From Aerococcaceae bacterium zg-1292 (GTDB lineage Bacteria > Bacillota > Bacilli > Lactobacillales > Aerococcaceae), in assembly GCA_016126655.1 (NCBI GenBank), contig CP065955.1:558001-622000 (forward strand): a stretch of DNA of 64,000 nt, read 5' to 3'. The notes below the pieces were generated by a model, which saw only the letters and a list, made by a program, of their open reading frames with translations, had not been told where the DNA came from and ran no database searches. Positions 38,755 to 49,574 of this stretch are shown here, in pieces (positions within the stretch are counted from its first letter, which is position 1; the number at the start of each line of letters is the position of its first letter). A program made the position numbers and the translations under genes.

Positions 38755-39220
38755 ATATAGTGCGAACGAGGGCGTTTAGCTTCGAACCACTGGAGTAAAG
38801 GTCGTAGAAGCGCTATGGCGCTTCAAGAGCTTTGCGAAGTGGACGTCGAAGCTGCCCGAGCGAGCCGGATTACATAGTGTGACAACGAGCGCCCTGAAAT
38901 GAACCACTGGAGGAAACATCTGGCGGGTGCAATCGCACCCAGAGGGTGTTTCTGAAGTGGATGTCATTTCAGCGAGTTGGAACCAGAATAATATATAGTG
39001 CGAACGAGGGCGTTTAGCTTCGAACCACTGGAGTAAAGGTCGTAGAAGCGCTATGGCGCTTCAAGAGCTTTGCGAAGTGGACGTCGAAGCTGCCCGAGCG
39101 AGCCGGATTATAGAGTGTGACAACACCCTGGCTGAATCATAGGAGCAGAGGGCAAGGCGCGCTAAGGCGCTCGAAGAACTATGTGAAGTGACGTTAAATC
39201 AATCCAAGAAAGGTTAGAAA
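38755..39220 (+). repeat. A-B-A array plus a decayed copy between T-box and valS
   Basis: A copies at 38755-38872 and 38993-39110 look identical (shift 238) with arms AGCTTCGA/TCGAAGCT and inner AGCGCTATGGCGCT. B copy, about 38875-38992, has CTGAAATGA/TCATTTCAG arms and inner GGGTGCAATCGCACCC. A decayed fourth copy runs from about 39112 to 39220. Confidence 0.88.
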
Positions 39221-39235
39221 AATGGAGGTAATAAC

Positions 39236-41869
39236 ATGAAAAAAGAAATGTCAACCAAATATCAACCGCAACAGGTTGAAGCAGGAAAATATCAACAATG
39301 GGTAGATGCGGGTGTATTTAATCCGAGTGAAGACCCTAAGGCAGAGCCATATTCAATCGTCATCCCGCCACCCAATGTAACAGGTAAATTGCATTTGGGA
39401 CACGCATGGGATGTGACCTTACAAGATATGATTATCCGCCAAAAACGTATGCAAGGCTTTGATACGTTATGGTTGCCAGGAATGGACCACGCTGGTATCG
39501 CCACACAAGCCAAAGTAGAAGAAAAATTAGCCCAAGAAGGGATTTCCCGTCATGATTTAGGACGCGAAAAATTTGTTGAACAAGTGTGGGCGTGGAAAGA
39601 AGAGTATGCGTCAACGATTCGTGAGCAATGGGGTAAATTGGGTGTATCGGTTGATTATACTCGTGAGCGCTTTACCTTGGACGAGGGATTGAACAAAGCA
39701 GTGAACAAAGTATTCGTCAAGTTATACGAAAAAGGTCTCATTTATCGTGGCGAGTACATTATTAACTGGGATCCCAAAGCGCAAACAGCTTTATCAGATA
39801 TTGAAGTGATTCATAAAGATGTAGAAGGTGCGTTTTATCATATCTATTATCCAATCGTTGGAACGGATGAAAAATTAGAAATTGCAACAACACGTCCGGA
39901 AACGATGTTAGGCGATACCGCTGTTGTTGTCAATCCGAATGATGAACGTTATAGTCACTTAATTGGAAAAACAGTCATGTTGCCATTGATGGAGCGTGAA
40001 ATTCCAATTATCGCTGATGATTATGTCGATATTGAATTTGGTACAGGTGCAATGAAAGTCACGCCTGCCCATGACCCGAATGACTTTGAGTTGGGGAATC
40101 GTCATGACCTGCCACGAATTAATGTGATGAATTTGGATGGTTCGATGAACCATTTAGCCGGTAGATACGAAGGTATGGACCGTTTTGCCGCGCGTAAACA
40201 AATTGTAAAAGACTTAGAAGCATTAGGTTTATTAGTAAAAATCGAATCGCATGCCCATAGTGTTGGTCATTCTGAACGTAGTGGTGCGGTTGTTGAACCG
40301 TTATTATCTACCCAATGGTTTGTTAAAATGGCACCATTAGCACAACGTGCCATCGATAATCAGTCTAGTGAGGATGCCGTTGAATTCTTCCCGCCACGCT
40401 TTAACCAAACCTTTATGGGATGGATGGAAAATGTTCATGACTGGGTTATTTCGCGTCAATTATGGTGGGGACATCAAATTCCTGCTTGGTATCACAATCA
40501 AACAGGTGAAATTTATGTTGGTGAAGTCGCGCCAGCGGATGAAGAAAACTGGACTCGCGATAAAGATGTCTTAGATACATGGTTCTCGAGTGCATTATGG
40601 CCATTTTCAACCATGGGTTGGCCGGAAGATACGAAAGATTTAGAGCGCTATTTTCCTACTTCTACATTAGTGACGGGTTATGACATTATTTTCTTCTGGG
40701 TTAGCCGGATGATTTTCCAAAGTCTAGAATTTACAGAGCGTCGTCCGTTCCAAAATGTTTTGATTCATGGTTTGATTCGTGATGCTCAAGGTCGTAAAAT
40801 GTCTAAATCACTAGGTAATGGAATCGATCCGATGGATGTCATCGACGAATTTGGTGTGGATGCTTTACGTTGGTTCTTGGCCAATGGTTCAGCGCCGGGA
40901 CAAGATGTGCGTTATAGTGAAGAAAAATTAAGTGCGGCATGGAACTTTATTAATAAGATTTGGAATGCGAGTCGTTTTGCCTTAATGAATGTTGGCGATA
41001 TGACGCTGGATGACATTCATATCGGCGAGGACTTGACTTTGGCTGACCGTTGGATTTTAGCACGTTTACAAGAAACAATTGCGGATGTGACTCGTCTCTT
41101 TGACAAATTTGAGTTCGGGGAAGCAGGTCGTGCGTTGTATCACTTTATTTGGGATGATTTCTGTGATTGGTATATCGAAATGACTAAAGAGCAATTACAA
41201 AACGAAACGACAGATAATACAACGACTAAATCAGTGTTGGTACATGTATTGGATCAATTCTTACGTTTATTACATCCAATCATGCCATTTGTAACCGAAG
41301 AGATTTGGCAACAAATTGCGCCTAAAAATGCATCCATCGTTGTGGCGAATTATCCAGTAGTCAATGAAGCATACATTGACGCTGTTTCTGAGCAAGAGAT
41401 GGAACAAGTAATGGAAGTTATTCGTGTTGTTCGGATGATTCGTAATGAAATGAACACACCATTATCAAAAGCGGTAGATTTATTTATTAAGGCCAATGAT
41501 GATACGACGGTTGAATTATTAGAGAAAAACCGTCACTATATCGAACGTTTCTGTAATCCAGAACAATTAGAAATTGCAACCAATCCATCAGCACCGGAAG
41601 AAGTAGTGTCACAAACGGTTGCTTTTGCACAAATTTTAATGCCGTTAGCCGGCTTAATTAAAGTGGAAGACGAAATTAAACGTTTGGAAGCACAAGTTGA
41701 AAAATTAGAAAAAGAAGTAAGTCGTGTCGTTAATAAATTAAGCAATGAAAAATTTGTTGCGAAAGCACCAGAAGCAGTCGTTGCTCAAGAACGTGCGAAA
41801 CAAGCAGAAAACGAACAACAATTGGCCGCTGTTCGTGAACGAATCGTCCAGTTGGAAAAATTAGCTTAG
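39236..41869 (+). CDS. valS: Valyl-tRNA synthetase
   Basis: Class Ia synthetase, 877 residues. HIGH motif is [14 protein letters not shown] near residue 46, the editing (CP1) domain fills about 190-340, and the KMSKS loop is [11 protein letters not shown] near residue 523. The C-terminal coiled coil (about 810-877) that grips tRNA is visible from its heptad pattern. ATG 39236 follows GGAGG; MSTK at codon five is an alternative start. Regulation is by the T-box about 490 bases upstream, so transcripts must pass through the repeats. Confidence 0.96.
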   Translation: MKKEMSTKYQPQQVEAGKYQQWVDAGVFNPSEDPKAEPYSIVIPPPNVTGKLHLGHAWDVTLQDMIIRQKRMQGFDTLWLPGMDHAGIATQAKVEEKLAQEGISRHDLGREKFVEQVWAWKEEYASTIREQWGKLGVSVDYTRERFTLDEGLNKAVNKVFVKLYEKGLIYRGEYIINWDPKAQTALSDIEVIHKDVEGAFYHIYYPIVGTDEKLEIATTRPETMLGDTAVVVNPNDERYSHLIGKTVMLPLMEREIPIIADDYVDIEFGTGAMKVTPAHDPNDFELGNRHDLPRINVMNLDGSMNHLAGRYEGMDRFAARKQIVKDLEALGLLVKIESHAHSVGHSERSGAVVEPLLSTQWFVKMAPLAQRAIDNQSSEDAVEFFPPRFNQTFMGWMENVHDWVISRQLWWGHQIPAWYHNQTGEIYVGEVAPADEENWTRDKDVLDTWFSSALWPFSTMGWPEDTKDLERYFPTSTLVTGYDIIFFWVSRMIFQSLEFTERRPFQNVLIHGLIRDAQGRKMSKSLGNGIDPMDVIDEFGVDALRWFLANGSAPGQDVRYSEEKLSAAWNFINKIWNASRFALMNVGDMTLDDIHIGEDLTLADRWILARLQETIADVTRLFDKFEFGEAGRALYHFIWDDFCDWYIEMTKEQLQNETTDNTTTKSVLVHVLDQFLRLLHPIMPFVTEEIWQQIAPKNASIVVANYPVVNEAYIDAVSEQEMEQVMEVIRVVRMIRNEMNTPLSKAVDLFIKANDDTTVELLEKNRHYIERFCNPEQLEIATNPSAPEEVVSQTVAFAQILMPLAGLIKVEDEIKRLEAQVEKLEKEVSRVVNKLSNEKFVAKAPEAVVAQERAKQAENEQQLAAVRERIVQLEKLA

Positions 41870-41876
41870 TATAAAA

Positions 41877-41909
41877 AAGGTCCTGTTGCTAGAGCAGGAC
41901 CTCTTTTGG
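41877..41909 (+). terminator. Terminator after valS
   Basis: AAAGGTCCTG pairs with GCAGGACCTCTTT and is followed by TTTTGG. It lies seven bases after the stop. Confidence 0.85.
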
Positions 41910-42379
41910 TTTTCAGACACCTTGTGATTTCCTACAAGATGTCCGAGAACCCCAAAAAATTTATGATGGAAAAATTGATGAATTAAGTGGATGCTGGTGC
42001 AAGAGACAATGACTGCATCCGCACTTAATTGCTGATGTTCTGGCAATTACTCTCTCTGATAAAATCTCACCATACACAACGCCTAATAATCATCTGTTAC
42101 CGTTAAAAAAGTCCGGTACAATAACTTTTCAGCGGTGTATTTATCATGTCAGCTGATAAACATTTATTATAGGAGAAAGCACCATTTTTGACTGCTTATC
42201 ACGAGACATAACTAACACAAGTTCATATTTTATAACGATTCTTATATTTTAAAAAGCACAGAATATTGTGAAATTATATGTTATGATTAGCATGTATTTT
42301 TTTACAAGGGACGGTGGAGCTAGGATTGGAGCACTCAATGTTCTCTGTCGTTCAACCTAAGACAATAAGAGGTTGTGAA
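41910..42379. other. Intergenic gap with an inverted repeat
   Basis: No gene is visible in this 470-base gap. TAAGT..GGATGC at about 41975 faces GCATCC..ACTTA at about 42012, giving a long-loop inverted repeat. No clear Fur box or promoter was found before the iron transporter. Confidence 0.4.
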
Positions 42380-43342
42380 ATGAAATCAATTTATTTATGG
42401 TTATGCCTAGTTTTGATGATTGGATTGTCATTAATATCTGGTGTCCAGCCACTGGAATGGGACATTAGCGGACATTTGACACAGCTTTCGTGGAATGTAT
42501 TGTGGTATTCACGTGTGCCGCGAACCATCAGTATATTATTAGCTGGTAGCAGTATGAGTGTGGCGGGATTATTAATGCAGGCAATATCGCAAAATCGGTT
42601 TGCCGCCCCCTCCACAGTTGGGACAGTTGAATCCGCAAAATTAGGATTATTATTAAGTTTATGGCTCTTTCCAAAAGTATCGATGCAACAAAAATTTGTG
42701 AGTTCTTTTATCATTGCGGTATTGTTTACCGGTCTATTCTTTTTCATTCTCGCTAAAATGAAAGTCAAACAAACATGGACGATTCCTTTATTAGGTATGA
42801 TTTATGGACAAATTATCGGTGCGGTCGCCTCCGCGATTGCGTATCGCTTTGATTTGGTGCAGAGCATGAGCTCGTGGCAACAGGGTAATTTTTCATTGAT
42901 TCAAGTTGGCTCCTACGAATGGTTATGGCTAACACTGATATTAATCGGTGTCATTTGGTTATTAAGACGTCCGCTAACCATTATGCAGTTAGGCGAAGCA
43001 ACTAGTCTCAATTTAGGAATAGCGTATCACCCGATGAAGTACCTCATCATCGCTGGAGTTTGTCTCATCTGCGCTGTCAACGTAATGACGGTAGGGACCT
43101 TACCTTTTATCGGCGTCATTATTCCCAATGCCGTGCGTATAATGCACTCGGATTCGATGCAACAATCGCTACCGCTAGTGATGGTATCAGGTAGTCTCTT
43201 TGTACTTATCTGTGATATTTTATCACGTACCTTAATTGCACCGTATGAATTACCGGTTAGCCTACTGATTGCCTTTATCGGCGGCAGCATCTTTTTAGTG
43301 CTGTTATTTAAGTGGAAAGGGTGCAGCGTTTATGAAACATAA
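42380..43342 (+). CDS. Iron-siderophore ABC permease (FecCD type) 1
   Basis: Membrane subunit of an iron-chelate importer, 320 residues. FecCD features are WYSRVPRTISILLAGSSMSVAGLLMQ, TVGTVESAKLGLLLS, and the coupling region VGTLPFIGVIIPNAVRIM. ATG 42380 follows AGAGG; the reading frame before it looks non-coding. It overlaps the next permease by 11 bases. The set resembles Bacillus YclNOPQ/petrobactin-type systems. Confidence 0.93.
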   Translation: MKSIYLWLCLVLMIGLSLISGVQPLEWDISGHLTQLSWNVLWYSRVPRTISILLAGSSMSVAGLLMQAISQNRFAAPSTVGTVESAKLGLLLSLWLFPKVSMQQKFVSSFIIAVLFTGLFFFILAKMKVKQTWTIPLLGMIYGQIIGAVASAIAYRFDLVQSMSSWQQGNFSLIQVGSYEWLWLTLILIGVIWLLRRPLTIMQLGEATSLNLGIAYHPMKYLIIAGVCLICAVNVMTVGTLPFIGVIIPNAVRIMHSDSMQQSLPLVMVSGSLFVLICDILSRTLIAPYELPVSLLIAFIGGSIFLVLLFKWKGCSVYET

Positions 43343-44300
43343 ATTATTGTGGCTGCTATTATTGATGTTGGTCATCGTTATCAGCTTGTATATCGGTTGG
43401 GACTTCCCGGCGCTATCTCCTTATGTTCAAGCAGCTCGTTTAACAAAATTATGGGGCTATTTACTCATCGCCGTGTTAGTCGTACCTAGTACCATTGTTT
43501 TTCAAACCGTGATTCACAGCCGCTATTTATCACCTGGCATCTTAGGCATTGATGCTGTATATGTCTTGATTCAATCGATGTACTATTTTGCTGGCGTACG
43601 ATTATTCAAGGAGTTGACGCCGCATTCACTTGTCGGATACATGGTGCAAATGGGCTGTTTGCTACTATTTTTTGTACTGACTCTACGTCTGGTCAAGATT
43701 GATTGGCGTTTACAGCAACAGGAAACATTGTGGCTAATGACTGGGATGATATTAAGTTCGGTCTTACGACAATTAAGTACGTTTTTTCAAATTTTGATGG
43801 ACCCAAACGAATATTTAACGCTGCAACGACGACTGTTTCCATCGTTTCAAGGCTTATCGCAATCCTTACTCGTCACCGCTACTTTCGTTGCTATACTCGG
43901 ACTCGGATATTTTTACCACAAACGCTTTGTATTAGATGTCTATCATCTGGGGCGTGAAATGGCATTATCACTCGGTGTCGATATTGTTCGCCAATCGCCT
44001 CGGTTATTGAGTGTTGTCGTCTTAATGGTTGGAACAGCTACTGCGTTAGTCGGTCCCTTATTATTTTTTGGCTTTATGATTACTAATATCACTTATACAA
44101 TCTGTGTGTCGCATCAACATACGCAGCGTATCGTTATTGGTATATTAGTAGGGAGTATTTTTGTCGTCAGTGGCCAATGGCTCATCGAACGTGTATTCAA
44201 CAATCAGTACACATTAAACTTGCTGATTGAAGGTGTAGGTGGCTTGTTATTCTTTATTTTATTATGGCGCAAGGCAGGTGACGTATTTGTTAATCACTAA
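43332..44300 (+). CDS. Iron-siderophore ABC permease (FecCD type) 2
   Basis: Second membrane subunit, 322 residues with about nine membrane segments. It has the related signature (LIAVLVVPSTIVFQTVIHSRYLSPGILGIDAVYVL, then GTATALVGPLLFFGFMITNI). It is translationally coupled to both neighbours by overlaps: 11 bases upstream and 14 downstream. Confidence 0.92.
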   Translation: MKHKLLWLLLLMLVIVISLYIGWDFPALSPYVQAARLTKLWGYLLIAVLVVPSTIVFQTVIHSRYLSPGILGIDAVYVLIQSMYYFAGVRLFKELTPHSLVGYMVQMGCLLLFFVLTLRLVKIDWRLQQQETLWLMTGMILSSVLRQLSTFFQILMDPNEYLTLQRRLFPSFQGLSQSLLVTATFVAILGLGYFYHKRFVLDVYHLGREMALSLGVDIVRQSPRLLSVVVLMVGTATALVGPLLFFGFMITNITYTICVSHQHTQRIVIGILVGSIFVVSGQWLIERVFNNQYTLNLLIEGVGGLLFFILLWRKAGDVFVNH

Positions 44301-45066
44301 TCTATCAAAACGCTTTTTCCATGGCAAAAAAGTGCAGACGGTACTCGATGATGTTGAATTAGCAATTCCCAAAGGACAGTTAACGGCGATTATTGGACCT
44401 AATGGGGCAGGCAAATCTACTTTACTCAATATTATGAGTAGACTTGAAGCTGCTGATTCCGGCTCGATTACCTTGGATGAACGTGCACTAACCGATTGGG
44501 CACGTGATTCGTTTGCTAAGCGTGTGGCGATTTTACGTCAATCTCAACATTTTGACGTGAAATTAACAGTGCGTGAATTTGTTGAGTTTGGACGCTATCC
44601 GTATTCCAAAGGACGTTTAACCGATGAAGACCATCAAAAGGTGACTGACTGTTTAGCTTACTTGAATTTAGAATCATTCAGTCATCGCTTTATCGACGAA
44701 TTATCCGGTGGACAGCGCCAACGCGTCTTGCTGGCGATGATTATGGCACAAGACACTGAATTTGTATTATTAGATGAACCGTTGAACAATCTAGATATTA
44801 GTCAGACAATTCATTTGATGAATCTCTTAAGAAAATTAGTTGCACAATATAATAAACGTATTGTGATGATTGTGCATGATATTAATATTGCTGCCCAATT
44901 TGCTGATTATATTGTTGCGATGAAAGACGGTAAAATATGTGCCCAAGGTGGTGTGCATCAAATGATGACACCGGAAATATTAGAGCCACTGTACAATATT
45001 AAAGTAGAGCGTATCGAACATAACGGGCACCCGATAATAAATTTTTATGAGCATGACATATTATGA
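44287..45066 (+). CDS. Iron-siderophore ABC ATPase (FecE type)
   Basis: ATP-binding subunit, 259 residues from TTG 44287. Walker A GPNGAGKST, signature ELSGGQRQRVLLAM, Walker B FVLLDEPLNNLD, and H-loop MIVHDINIA are all intact. I chose TTG 44287 since AGGTG lies six bases before it; GTG 44278 is possible but sits in that SD. It ends about 75 bases before the binding-protein gene. Confidence 0.93.
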   Translation: MLITNLSKRFFHGKKVQTVLDDVELAIPKGQLTAIIGPNGAGKSTLLNIMSRLEAADSGSITLDERALTDWARDSFAKRVAILRQSQHFDVKLTVREFVEFGRYPYSKGRLTDEDHQKVTDCLAYLNLESFSHRFIDELSGGQRQRVLLAMIMAQDTEFVLLDEPLNNLDISQTIHLMNLLRKLVAQYNKRIVMIVHDINIAAQFADYIVAMKDGKICAQGGVHQMMTPEILEPLYNIKVERIEHNGHPIINFYEHDIL

Positions 45067-45141
45067 GTAGATTAACGTCAATTGCTCATTTAAATGTGAT
45101 AGCTAGAAAATATTCAATCAGATAGAAAAGAGGAATGGTAA

Positions 45142-46053
45142 ATGAAGAAAATTTTTGTAGCTGTAGTGGTATTGTTAATGGCAGTGACAGCTATGCAGTC
45201 AGTATCGGCAGCACCAGTGACTGTACAAGATAGTCGTGGGGATGTCACACTCTCAGCAGTGCCGAGAAAAGTGGTTGTTTTAGGGTACGCAGAATATGAC
45301 ACATTACGAGCTTTAGGTGTGGCATCAACTGTTGTTGGTGCACCCAAGACCAATATTCCAGCGTATATTGGTAAGATACCAGCGGAGGTGACCGATATTG
45401 GTTCATTAAAAGAGCCCAATCTAGAAGCTATCGCCGAATTGGCACCAGATTTGATTATTGCCAACAGTCGTACGGCTGAGCTAGCCTCTGAACTTGAAAA
45501 AATTGCCCCGGTTTTTGTCTTAACACCTGATACTAAACATTATTGGCAGACATTTACGGCGCAAAATACAGCGTTAGCGACATTATTTGGCAAAGAAAAA
45601 GAGGCGCAGACATATATTACTGAGTTAGCTCAATTAATAAATACCATTAAGGCGAAAAATGAGGTGTCAACCGAAAAAACTTTGATGTTAATGTTGAATG
45701 AAGGCAATATTTCTGCTTTTTCAACTAATTCACGCTTTGCCTTGTTGTACCAAATTTTAGGCTTTAAATCTGTGGATGAAAAAATTGAAGACTCACGACA
45801 TGGGCAAGAGATGAGTTATGAAGGAATTTTACGTGTAAATCCGGACCGTATTTTTTACATTGACCGTACTGCAGCAATCGGGGGCGATTCAACTGGTAGT
45901 GATACTTTTGAAAAGAATGAATTGTTATTACAATCGTCTGCCGGTAAAAATGGTAAGGTGACTGCCTTAACCAGTGATTTGTGGTATTTAGCTGGTAGTG
46001 GCCTCGAATCGTTTCGTCTTCAAGTAGAGGAAATCGCTAATAGTATGAAATAA
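45142..46053 (+). CDS. Iron-siderophore binding protein
   Basis: FepB/YclQ-like periplasmic-type binding protein, 303 residues. It has a cleavable signal ending SVSA-AP at about residue 23 but no lipobox cysteine, and indeed no cysteine at all, unusual for a Gram-positive binding protein. Family features are VVVLGYAEYDTLRALGV, DIGSLKEPNLEAIAELAPDLII, and a C-terminal ALTSDLWYLAGSGLESF. Order permease-permease-ATPase-binding protein matches yclNOPQ. The ligand may be a catecholate siderophore by analogy. Confidence 0.9.
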   Translation: MKKIFVAVVVLLMAVTAMQSVSAAPVTVQDSRGDVTLSAVPRKVVVLGYAEYDTLRALGVASTVVGAPKTNIPAYIGKIPAEVTDIGSLKEPNLEAIAELAPDLIIANSRTAELASELEKIAPVFVLTPDTKHYWQTFTAQNTALATLFGKEKEAQTYITELAQLINTIKAKNEVSTEKTLMLMLNEGNISAFSTNSRFALLYQILGFKSVDEKIEDSRHGQEMSYEGILRVNPDRIFYIDRTAAIGGDSTGSDTFEKNELLLQSSAGKNGKVTALTSDLWYLAGSGLESFRLQVEEIANSMK

Positions 46054-46292
46054 ATGAGTAGTTAGAGGCTAGTATACTGTTAAATGTTAGCGACTTGAGT
46101 GGACGGCATAAGTGTTGATATTTTTGATGCTAAAACGCCAGTGGTAGGCGACGGTAGAGGCTGTGAATTGTTTTAGATATTTTTAAAATTGTTTTCATGG
46201 CTAAAAAAGTATCCGTTATGTATGATATAAGTTGAAAGTGTCGAGCGGTAATTCAGAAACATATAAGTTGATGGTTACTGCCTTATATTGCA

Positions 46293-46334
46293 AAAATAAG
46301 CCGTTTAGTTACAAAGCTAAGAACGGCTTATTTT
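46293..46334 (+). terminator. Terminator after the iron transporter
   Basis: AAAATAAGCCGTT pairs with AACGGCTTATTTT with a loop of about 15 bases. Placed some 240 bases after the binding-protein stop; nothing coding is visible between. Confidence 0.75.
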
Positions 46335-46409
46335 ATGAATACAACTACTAAAAACTACTTGAAAAGCCGTTTATTTCATGTATAATTTTAATACTAGTGA
46401 GTGGTAACA

Positions 46410-46571
46410 AGTAGTGTGACAACGAACGTTTTAAAATGAATCACAGTAGGAAGGCGCGCACAAGAGTGTTAGCGTGGGTAATAAGTTAACCCGAGCACGA
46501 AGTCGCAGAAGTGTTAAAACGCTTCATGAGCTATGAGAAGTGGATATTGAGCCAATCAGATGAGGGGGAAT
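46410..46571 (+). repeat. Degenerate palindromic element before the GntR gene
   Basis: AGTGTGACAACGAACGTTTTAAAATGAATCAC and GAAGCGTT..AACGCTTCATGAGCTATGAGAAGTGG are decayed matches to the family. The right end runs into the GAGGGGG SD of the GntR gene. Confidence 0.55.
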
Positions 46572-46574
46572 CAT

Positions 46575-47270
46575 ATGGAACAGTTAATTGAAATTGTCAA
46601 AGAAAACCTAAATTTAAATACATCTAGAACATTAAATGAAGCGGTATATGATGCATTTCGTAAAAGTATTGTTTTAGGCCTTATTCCAGCTGGTACACGT
46701 ATTAATGAAAAGGAATGCGCAACACTATTGAACTTATCGCGCACACCAATTCGTTATGCAATGAGTCAATTAGATAGTGAAAATTTAGTCACGCGTGTGC
46801 CTAAAAAGGGAATTGTCGTCAATGGGATTAGCATTCGTGATGCCTTAGAAATTTTTGAAATTCGTAAATGGCTTGACACACTAGCTGCTATTAAGGCAAT
46901 GGAACGCATGAGCGATGATGAATTTGATGAGATGAAAGCCATCGTTGATGAAGCCTATTATTATGATGAAAATGAAGAAATTAAAAAAGTTATTAAAAAT
47001 TTCTCAGAGTTTAATAATTTTATCTATGAAAAAAGTAATATGATTCGCTTAACGGCAATCGTCAATCAATTTCAAGCGTATTTCAAATATTTTAGAGAAA
47101 TATCATTGTTATCTACAGCTCGTAGAAAAGAGGCTATTGCAGAACATGCAATGATTTACCGTAGCATGAGAAATAAAGATATTGATCAAATTACTTTAAT
47201 TACACACGAACATTTAGAACATTCACAACAATTTATTTTGTCGGAAATGGAGAAGCATCATCTTGGATAA
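46575..47270 (+). CDS. GntR-family regulator of citrate genes (CitO-like)
   Basis: A 231-residue FadR-subfamily regulator. The N-terminal winged helix (about 20-90) has ECATLLNLSRTPIRYAMSQL and the C-terminal FCD ligand domain begins near residue 95 (IFEIRKWLDTLAAI). By position at the head of the citrate locus it resembles Enterococcus CitO, which activates cit genes with citrate. ATG 46575 follows GAGGGGG. It overlaps citG by eight bases. Citrate as ligand is inferred. Confidence 0.88.
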   Translation: MEQLIEIVKENLNLNTSRTLNEAVYDAFRKSIVLGLIPAGTRINEKECATLLNLSRTPIRYAMSQLDSENLVTRVPKKGIVVNGISIRDALEIFEIRKWLDTLAAIKAMERMSDDEFDEMKAIVDEAYYYDENEEIKKVIKNFSEFNNFIYEKSNMIRLTAIVNQFQAYFKYFREISLLSTARRKEAIAEHAMIYRSMRNKDIDQITLITHEHLEHSQQFILSEMEKHHLG

Positions 47271-48123
47271 GCGAATGAGGACAATTGCATCATTAGCTAC
47301 ACAAGCAATTATTTATGAAGTAAGTCTTTCACCTAAGCCAGGACTAGTTGATCGCTACAATAATGGTGCGCATAATGATATGACCTTTTATCATTTTGTC
47401 GACAGTGCCTTTGCCCTCCAACCGCATTTGGAAGAGTATTTAAATATAGGCTACCAACATGTGGAAAAGGATTTAGAATCATTGTTTCATGCATTAAGGC
47501 AGGAAGGGATATTGGCAGAACAAAGGATGTTTGAAGCCACAGGCAATGTTAATACGCATAAAGGATTAAATTTTGCGTACGCATTAATTTTAGGCGCAAT
47601 AGGCTTTTATTTAAGAAATTTCCCGCAAGCAACTGTGATTGAGTATCCCATAGTTTTTGATTATGTTCGTAAAATGGCTGAACCCATGGTTCAACGAGAC
47701 TTTGCTGGGCTGACTGAAGTGAACGCTAAGAGTTACGGTGAAAAATTGTATCTTAAATACGGTATCTTAGGTCCAAGAGGCGAAGCAGCAACGGGTTATG
47801 CGTATTTGTTGCAGGTGATTTTGCCCTATATTGAACGACGACTGGCGCAACAAATCGAAGAAGAGACTGTTTACCTAGAAGTGCTTTTGCAAATGATGGC
47901 GACGGTTGAAGATGGTAATTTGATTCATCGTGGAGGTATTAAGCAATGGCAAGCGGTGAAACAAGAAGCCACTGCTTTATATCAACAAGTAGTGGATGGC
48001 GCAGATATTAGAGCCTTGTTAGCGGAGTATAACGAGATATTAGTAGCACGCTATTTAAGTCCTGGAGGCTCAGCAGATTTATTGTGTTTAAGTATTTTTT
48101 TGACGCACCTCAAAGTTCAATAG
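47263..48123 (+). CDS. citG: Triphosphoribosyl-dephospho-CoA synthase
   Basis: Makes the CoA-derived precursor of the citrate lyase prosthetic group. The 286-residue protein has the conserved SPKPGLVDRYNNGAHNDM motif near residue 23 and GILGPRGEAATGY, followed by the C-terminal RHRGG-like region (DGNLIHRGG). It starts at TTG 47263 with GGAG eight bases upstream; ATG 47275 is an alternative. It is co-transcribed with the regulator gene. CitX then uses its product. Confidence 0.95.
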   Translation: MDKRMRTIASLATQAIIYEVSLSPKPGLVDRYNNGAHNDMTFYHFVDSAFALQPHLEEYLNIGYQHVEKDLESLFHALRQEGILAEQRMFEATGNVNTHKGLNFAYALILGAIGFYLRNFPQATVIEYPIVFDYVRKMAEPMVQRDFAGLTEVNAKSYGEKLYLKYGILGPRGEAATGYAYLLQVILPYIERRLAQQIEEETVYLEVLLQMMATVEDGNLIHRGGIKQWQAVKQEATALYQQVVDGADIRALLAEYNEILVARYLSPGGSADLLCLSIFLTHLKVQ

Positions 48124-48233
48124 GGATGGTTTCGGCTGGTTAATCATTTCAACATATATATATTGATTGGTATGTATTTTGCTTGAATTAAGTGGTGTGG
48201 TAGCTATTCTTTGACACTTAAAAAGATAATGAA

Positions 48234-48273
48234 CCCTCTAAAACGTTGATATAGTAGCGTTTTAGAGGGCTTT
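48234..48273 (+). terminator. Terminator after citG
   Basis: CCCTCTAAAACG pairs perfectly with CGTTTTAGAGGG, followed by CTTTTG. Confidence 0.88.
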
Positions 48274-48429
48274 TGAATTACTCAAAAATGCGTACAGTCT
48301 ATTTGAATTAGCCACTAAAATTTTTACTCGCATCTAATCCTTGTACGTACTTTCAACTAGCTAAGGAGCATACTCGATAACAGCGATAGCAGTTCAAATG
48401 ATTTAAAAAATAATGTGTTATCTGAAATC

Positions 48430-49476
48430 TTAGTGATGTTTCACTTCATCCATTCGCTTAATATCTGAACTAATTGCTTGACCATGTGGTGTCATCAAGA
48501 AATCATAGGTAGTTTGAGGAACCATTGCTCTGACTGCATCCATTTGGTCATCCTTAATATATTGACGCACGGACGAAGCGGAGATAATGCAGTCAGCATT
48601 TTCAACACGTGGCACAAGTATCACCTCAATACCTGCTGTTTGTAAAACTGACTGCATAGTCTGATTATACCTATCCGTTGTCGGACTAAAGGGTTCAGTA
48701 CCCACATAACGCTTTGTAATACCGAGGTGCTGCGCAATTTGCGTGAAAATATGCGAATCGATATTCGTTTGACTGATGATGACATCCTCTGAATCCTTTT
48801 GGAAATAACTCGGAAATGTAGCTGAACTAATCAAATAGGGTCCGGTGCTGTGGACAATAACATTCGACAGGTGGCGAATTCCTTTTTCAACTAGCTCACG
48901 ACGCACCGTGTAAGGAAAAACGCTAGCATCTTCTGCTACTACAAATAAATGCACGAGGTCGTTTTCATTGGCTGCTTTTTCGATAAGATATTGATGGCCT
49001 AAAGTAAAAGGATTAGCGTTCATTACGATGGCTGCGCTTGATTGATTGGACGAGGGTTCTAAATGCGACAGTTCTGTTAAAAACTGTTTGAAGCCATCAC
49101 GTTTGTTTTCCATAAAGACAATTTGATTTTCGATATAGGCGATTTCATAAAAGCCTAAATCTTTAAATTGATTGCGACAGGATGCTTTTGTATAGAGAAA
49201 AATATGATAATAACCTCTGCTGAATTGTTCGCTAATCAAGTGCGAAACGAGTTTGTTCATAAAACCTTGACCGTGGTAGGCACTGTCTACCGCAATGCAG
49301 CGCAACGTGTTTTTAAAGCAAGAACCCGTTGCGATTAAATTGTTTTCAGCATCAAAAATACCGCAAGTGTAGTCCAAATTTTTATCTAAACGAATGTTTT
49401 CTTGCTCTAAAAGTTGAATGACTTTATTCATTTGTCGCTTATTAAATGCACTGATTGGTACAACTTGATAATCCAT
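48430..49476 (-). CDS. citC: [Citrate (pro-3S)-lyase] ligase
   Basis: Acetylates the citrate lyase acyl carrier protein, switching the enzyme on. The 348-residue length fits. An N-terminal GNAT-like domain (about 1-125, CIAVDSAYHGQGFMNKLVSHL) is followed by a nucleotidyltransferase-like domain (VMNANPFTLGHQYLIEKAA, C-terminal IISASSVRQYI). It is transcribed away from citDEF, with a 294-base shared control region. ATG 49476 follows AAGGAGG. Confidence 0.95.
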   Translation of the reverse strand: MDYQVVPISAFNKRQMNKVIQLLEQENIRLDKNLDYTCGIFDAENNLIATGSCFKNTLRCIAVDSAYHGQGFMNKLVSHLISEQFSRGYYHIFLYTKASCRNQFKDLGFYEIAYIENQIVFMENKRDGFKQFLTELSHLEPSSNQSSAAIVMNANPFTLGHQYLIEKAANENDLVHLFVVAEDASVFPYTVRRELVEKGIRHLSNVIVHSTGPYLISSATFPSYFQKDSEDVIISQTNIDSHIFTQIAQHLGITKRYVGTEPFSPTTDRYNQTMQSVLQTAGIEVILVPRVENADCIISASSVRQYIKDDQMDAVRAMVPQTTYDFLMTPHGQAISSDIKRMDEVKHH

Positions 49477-49574
49477 CTGAATCCTCCTTGTAATATACAG
49501 TGTAGAAAGATACCTTGCTCCTTCATTTTCACGATATATTGCTGCTAGATAACCTCGCTGGTTATGTTAATCAT

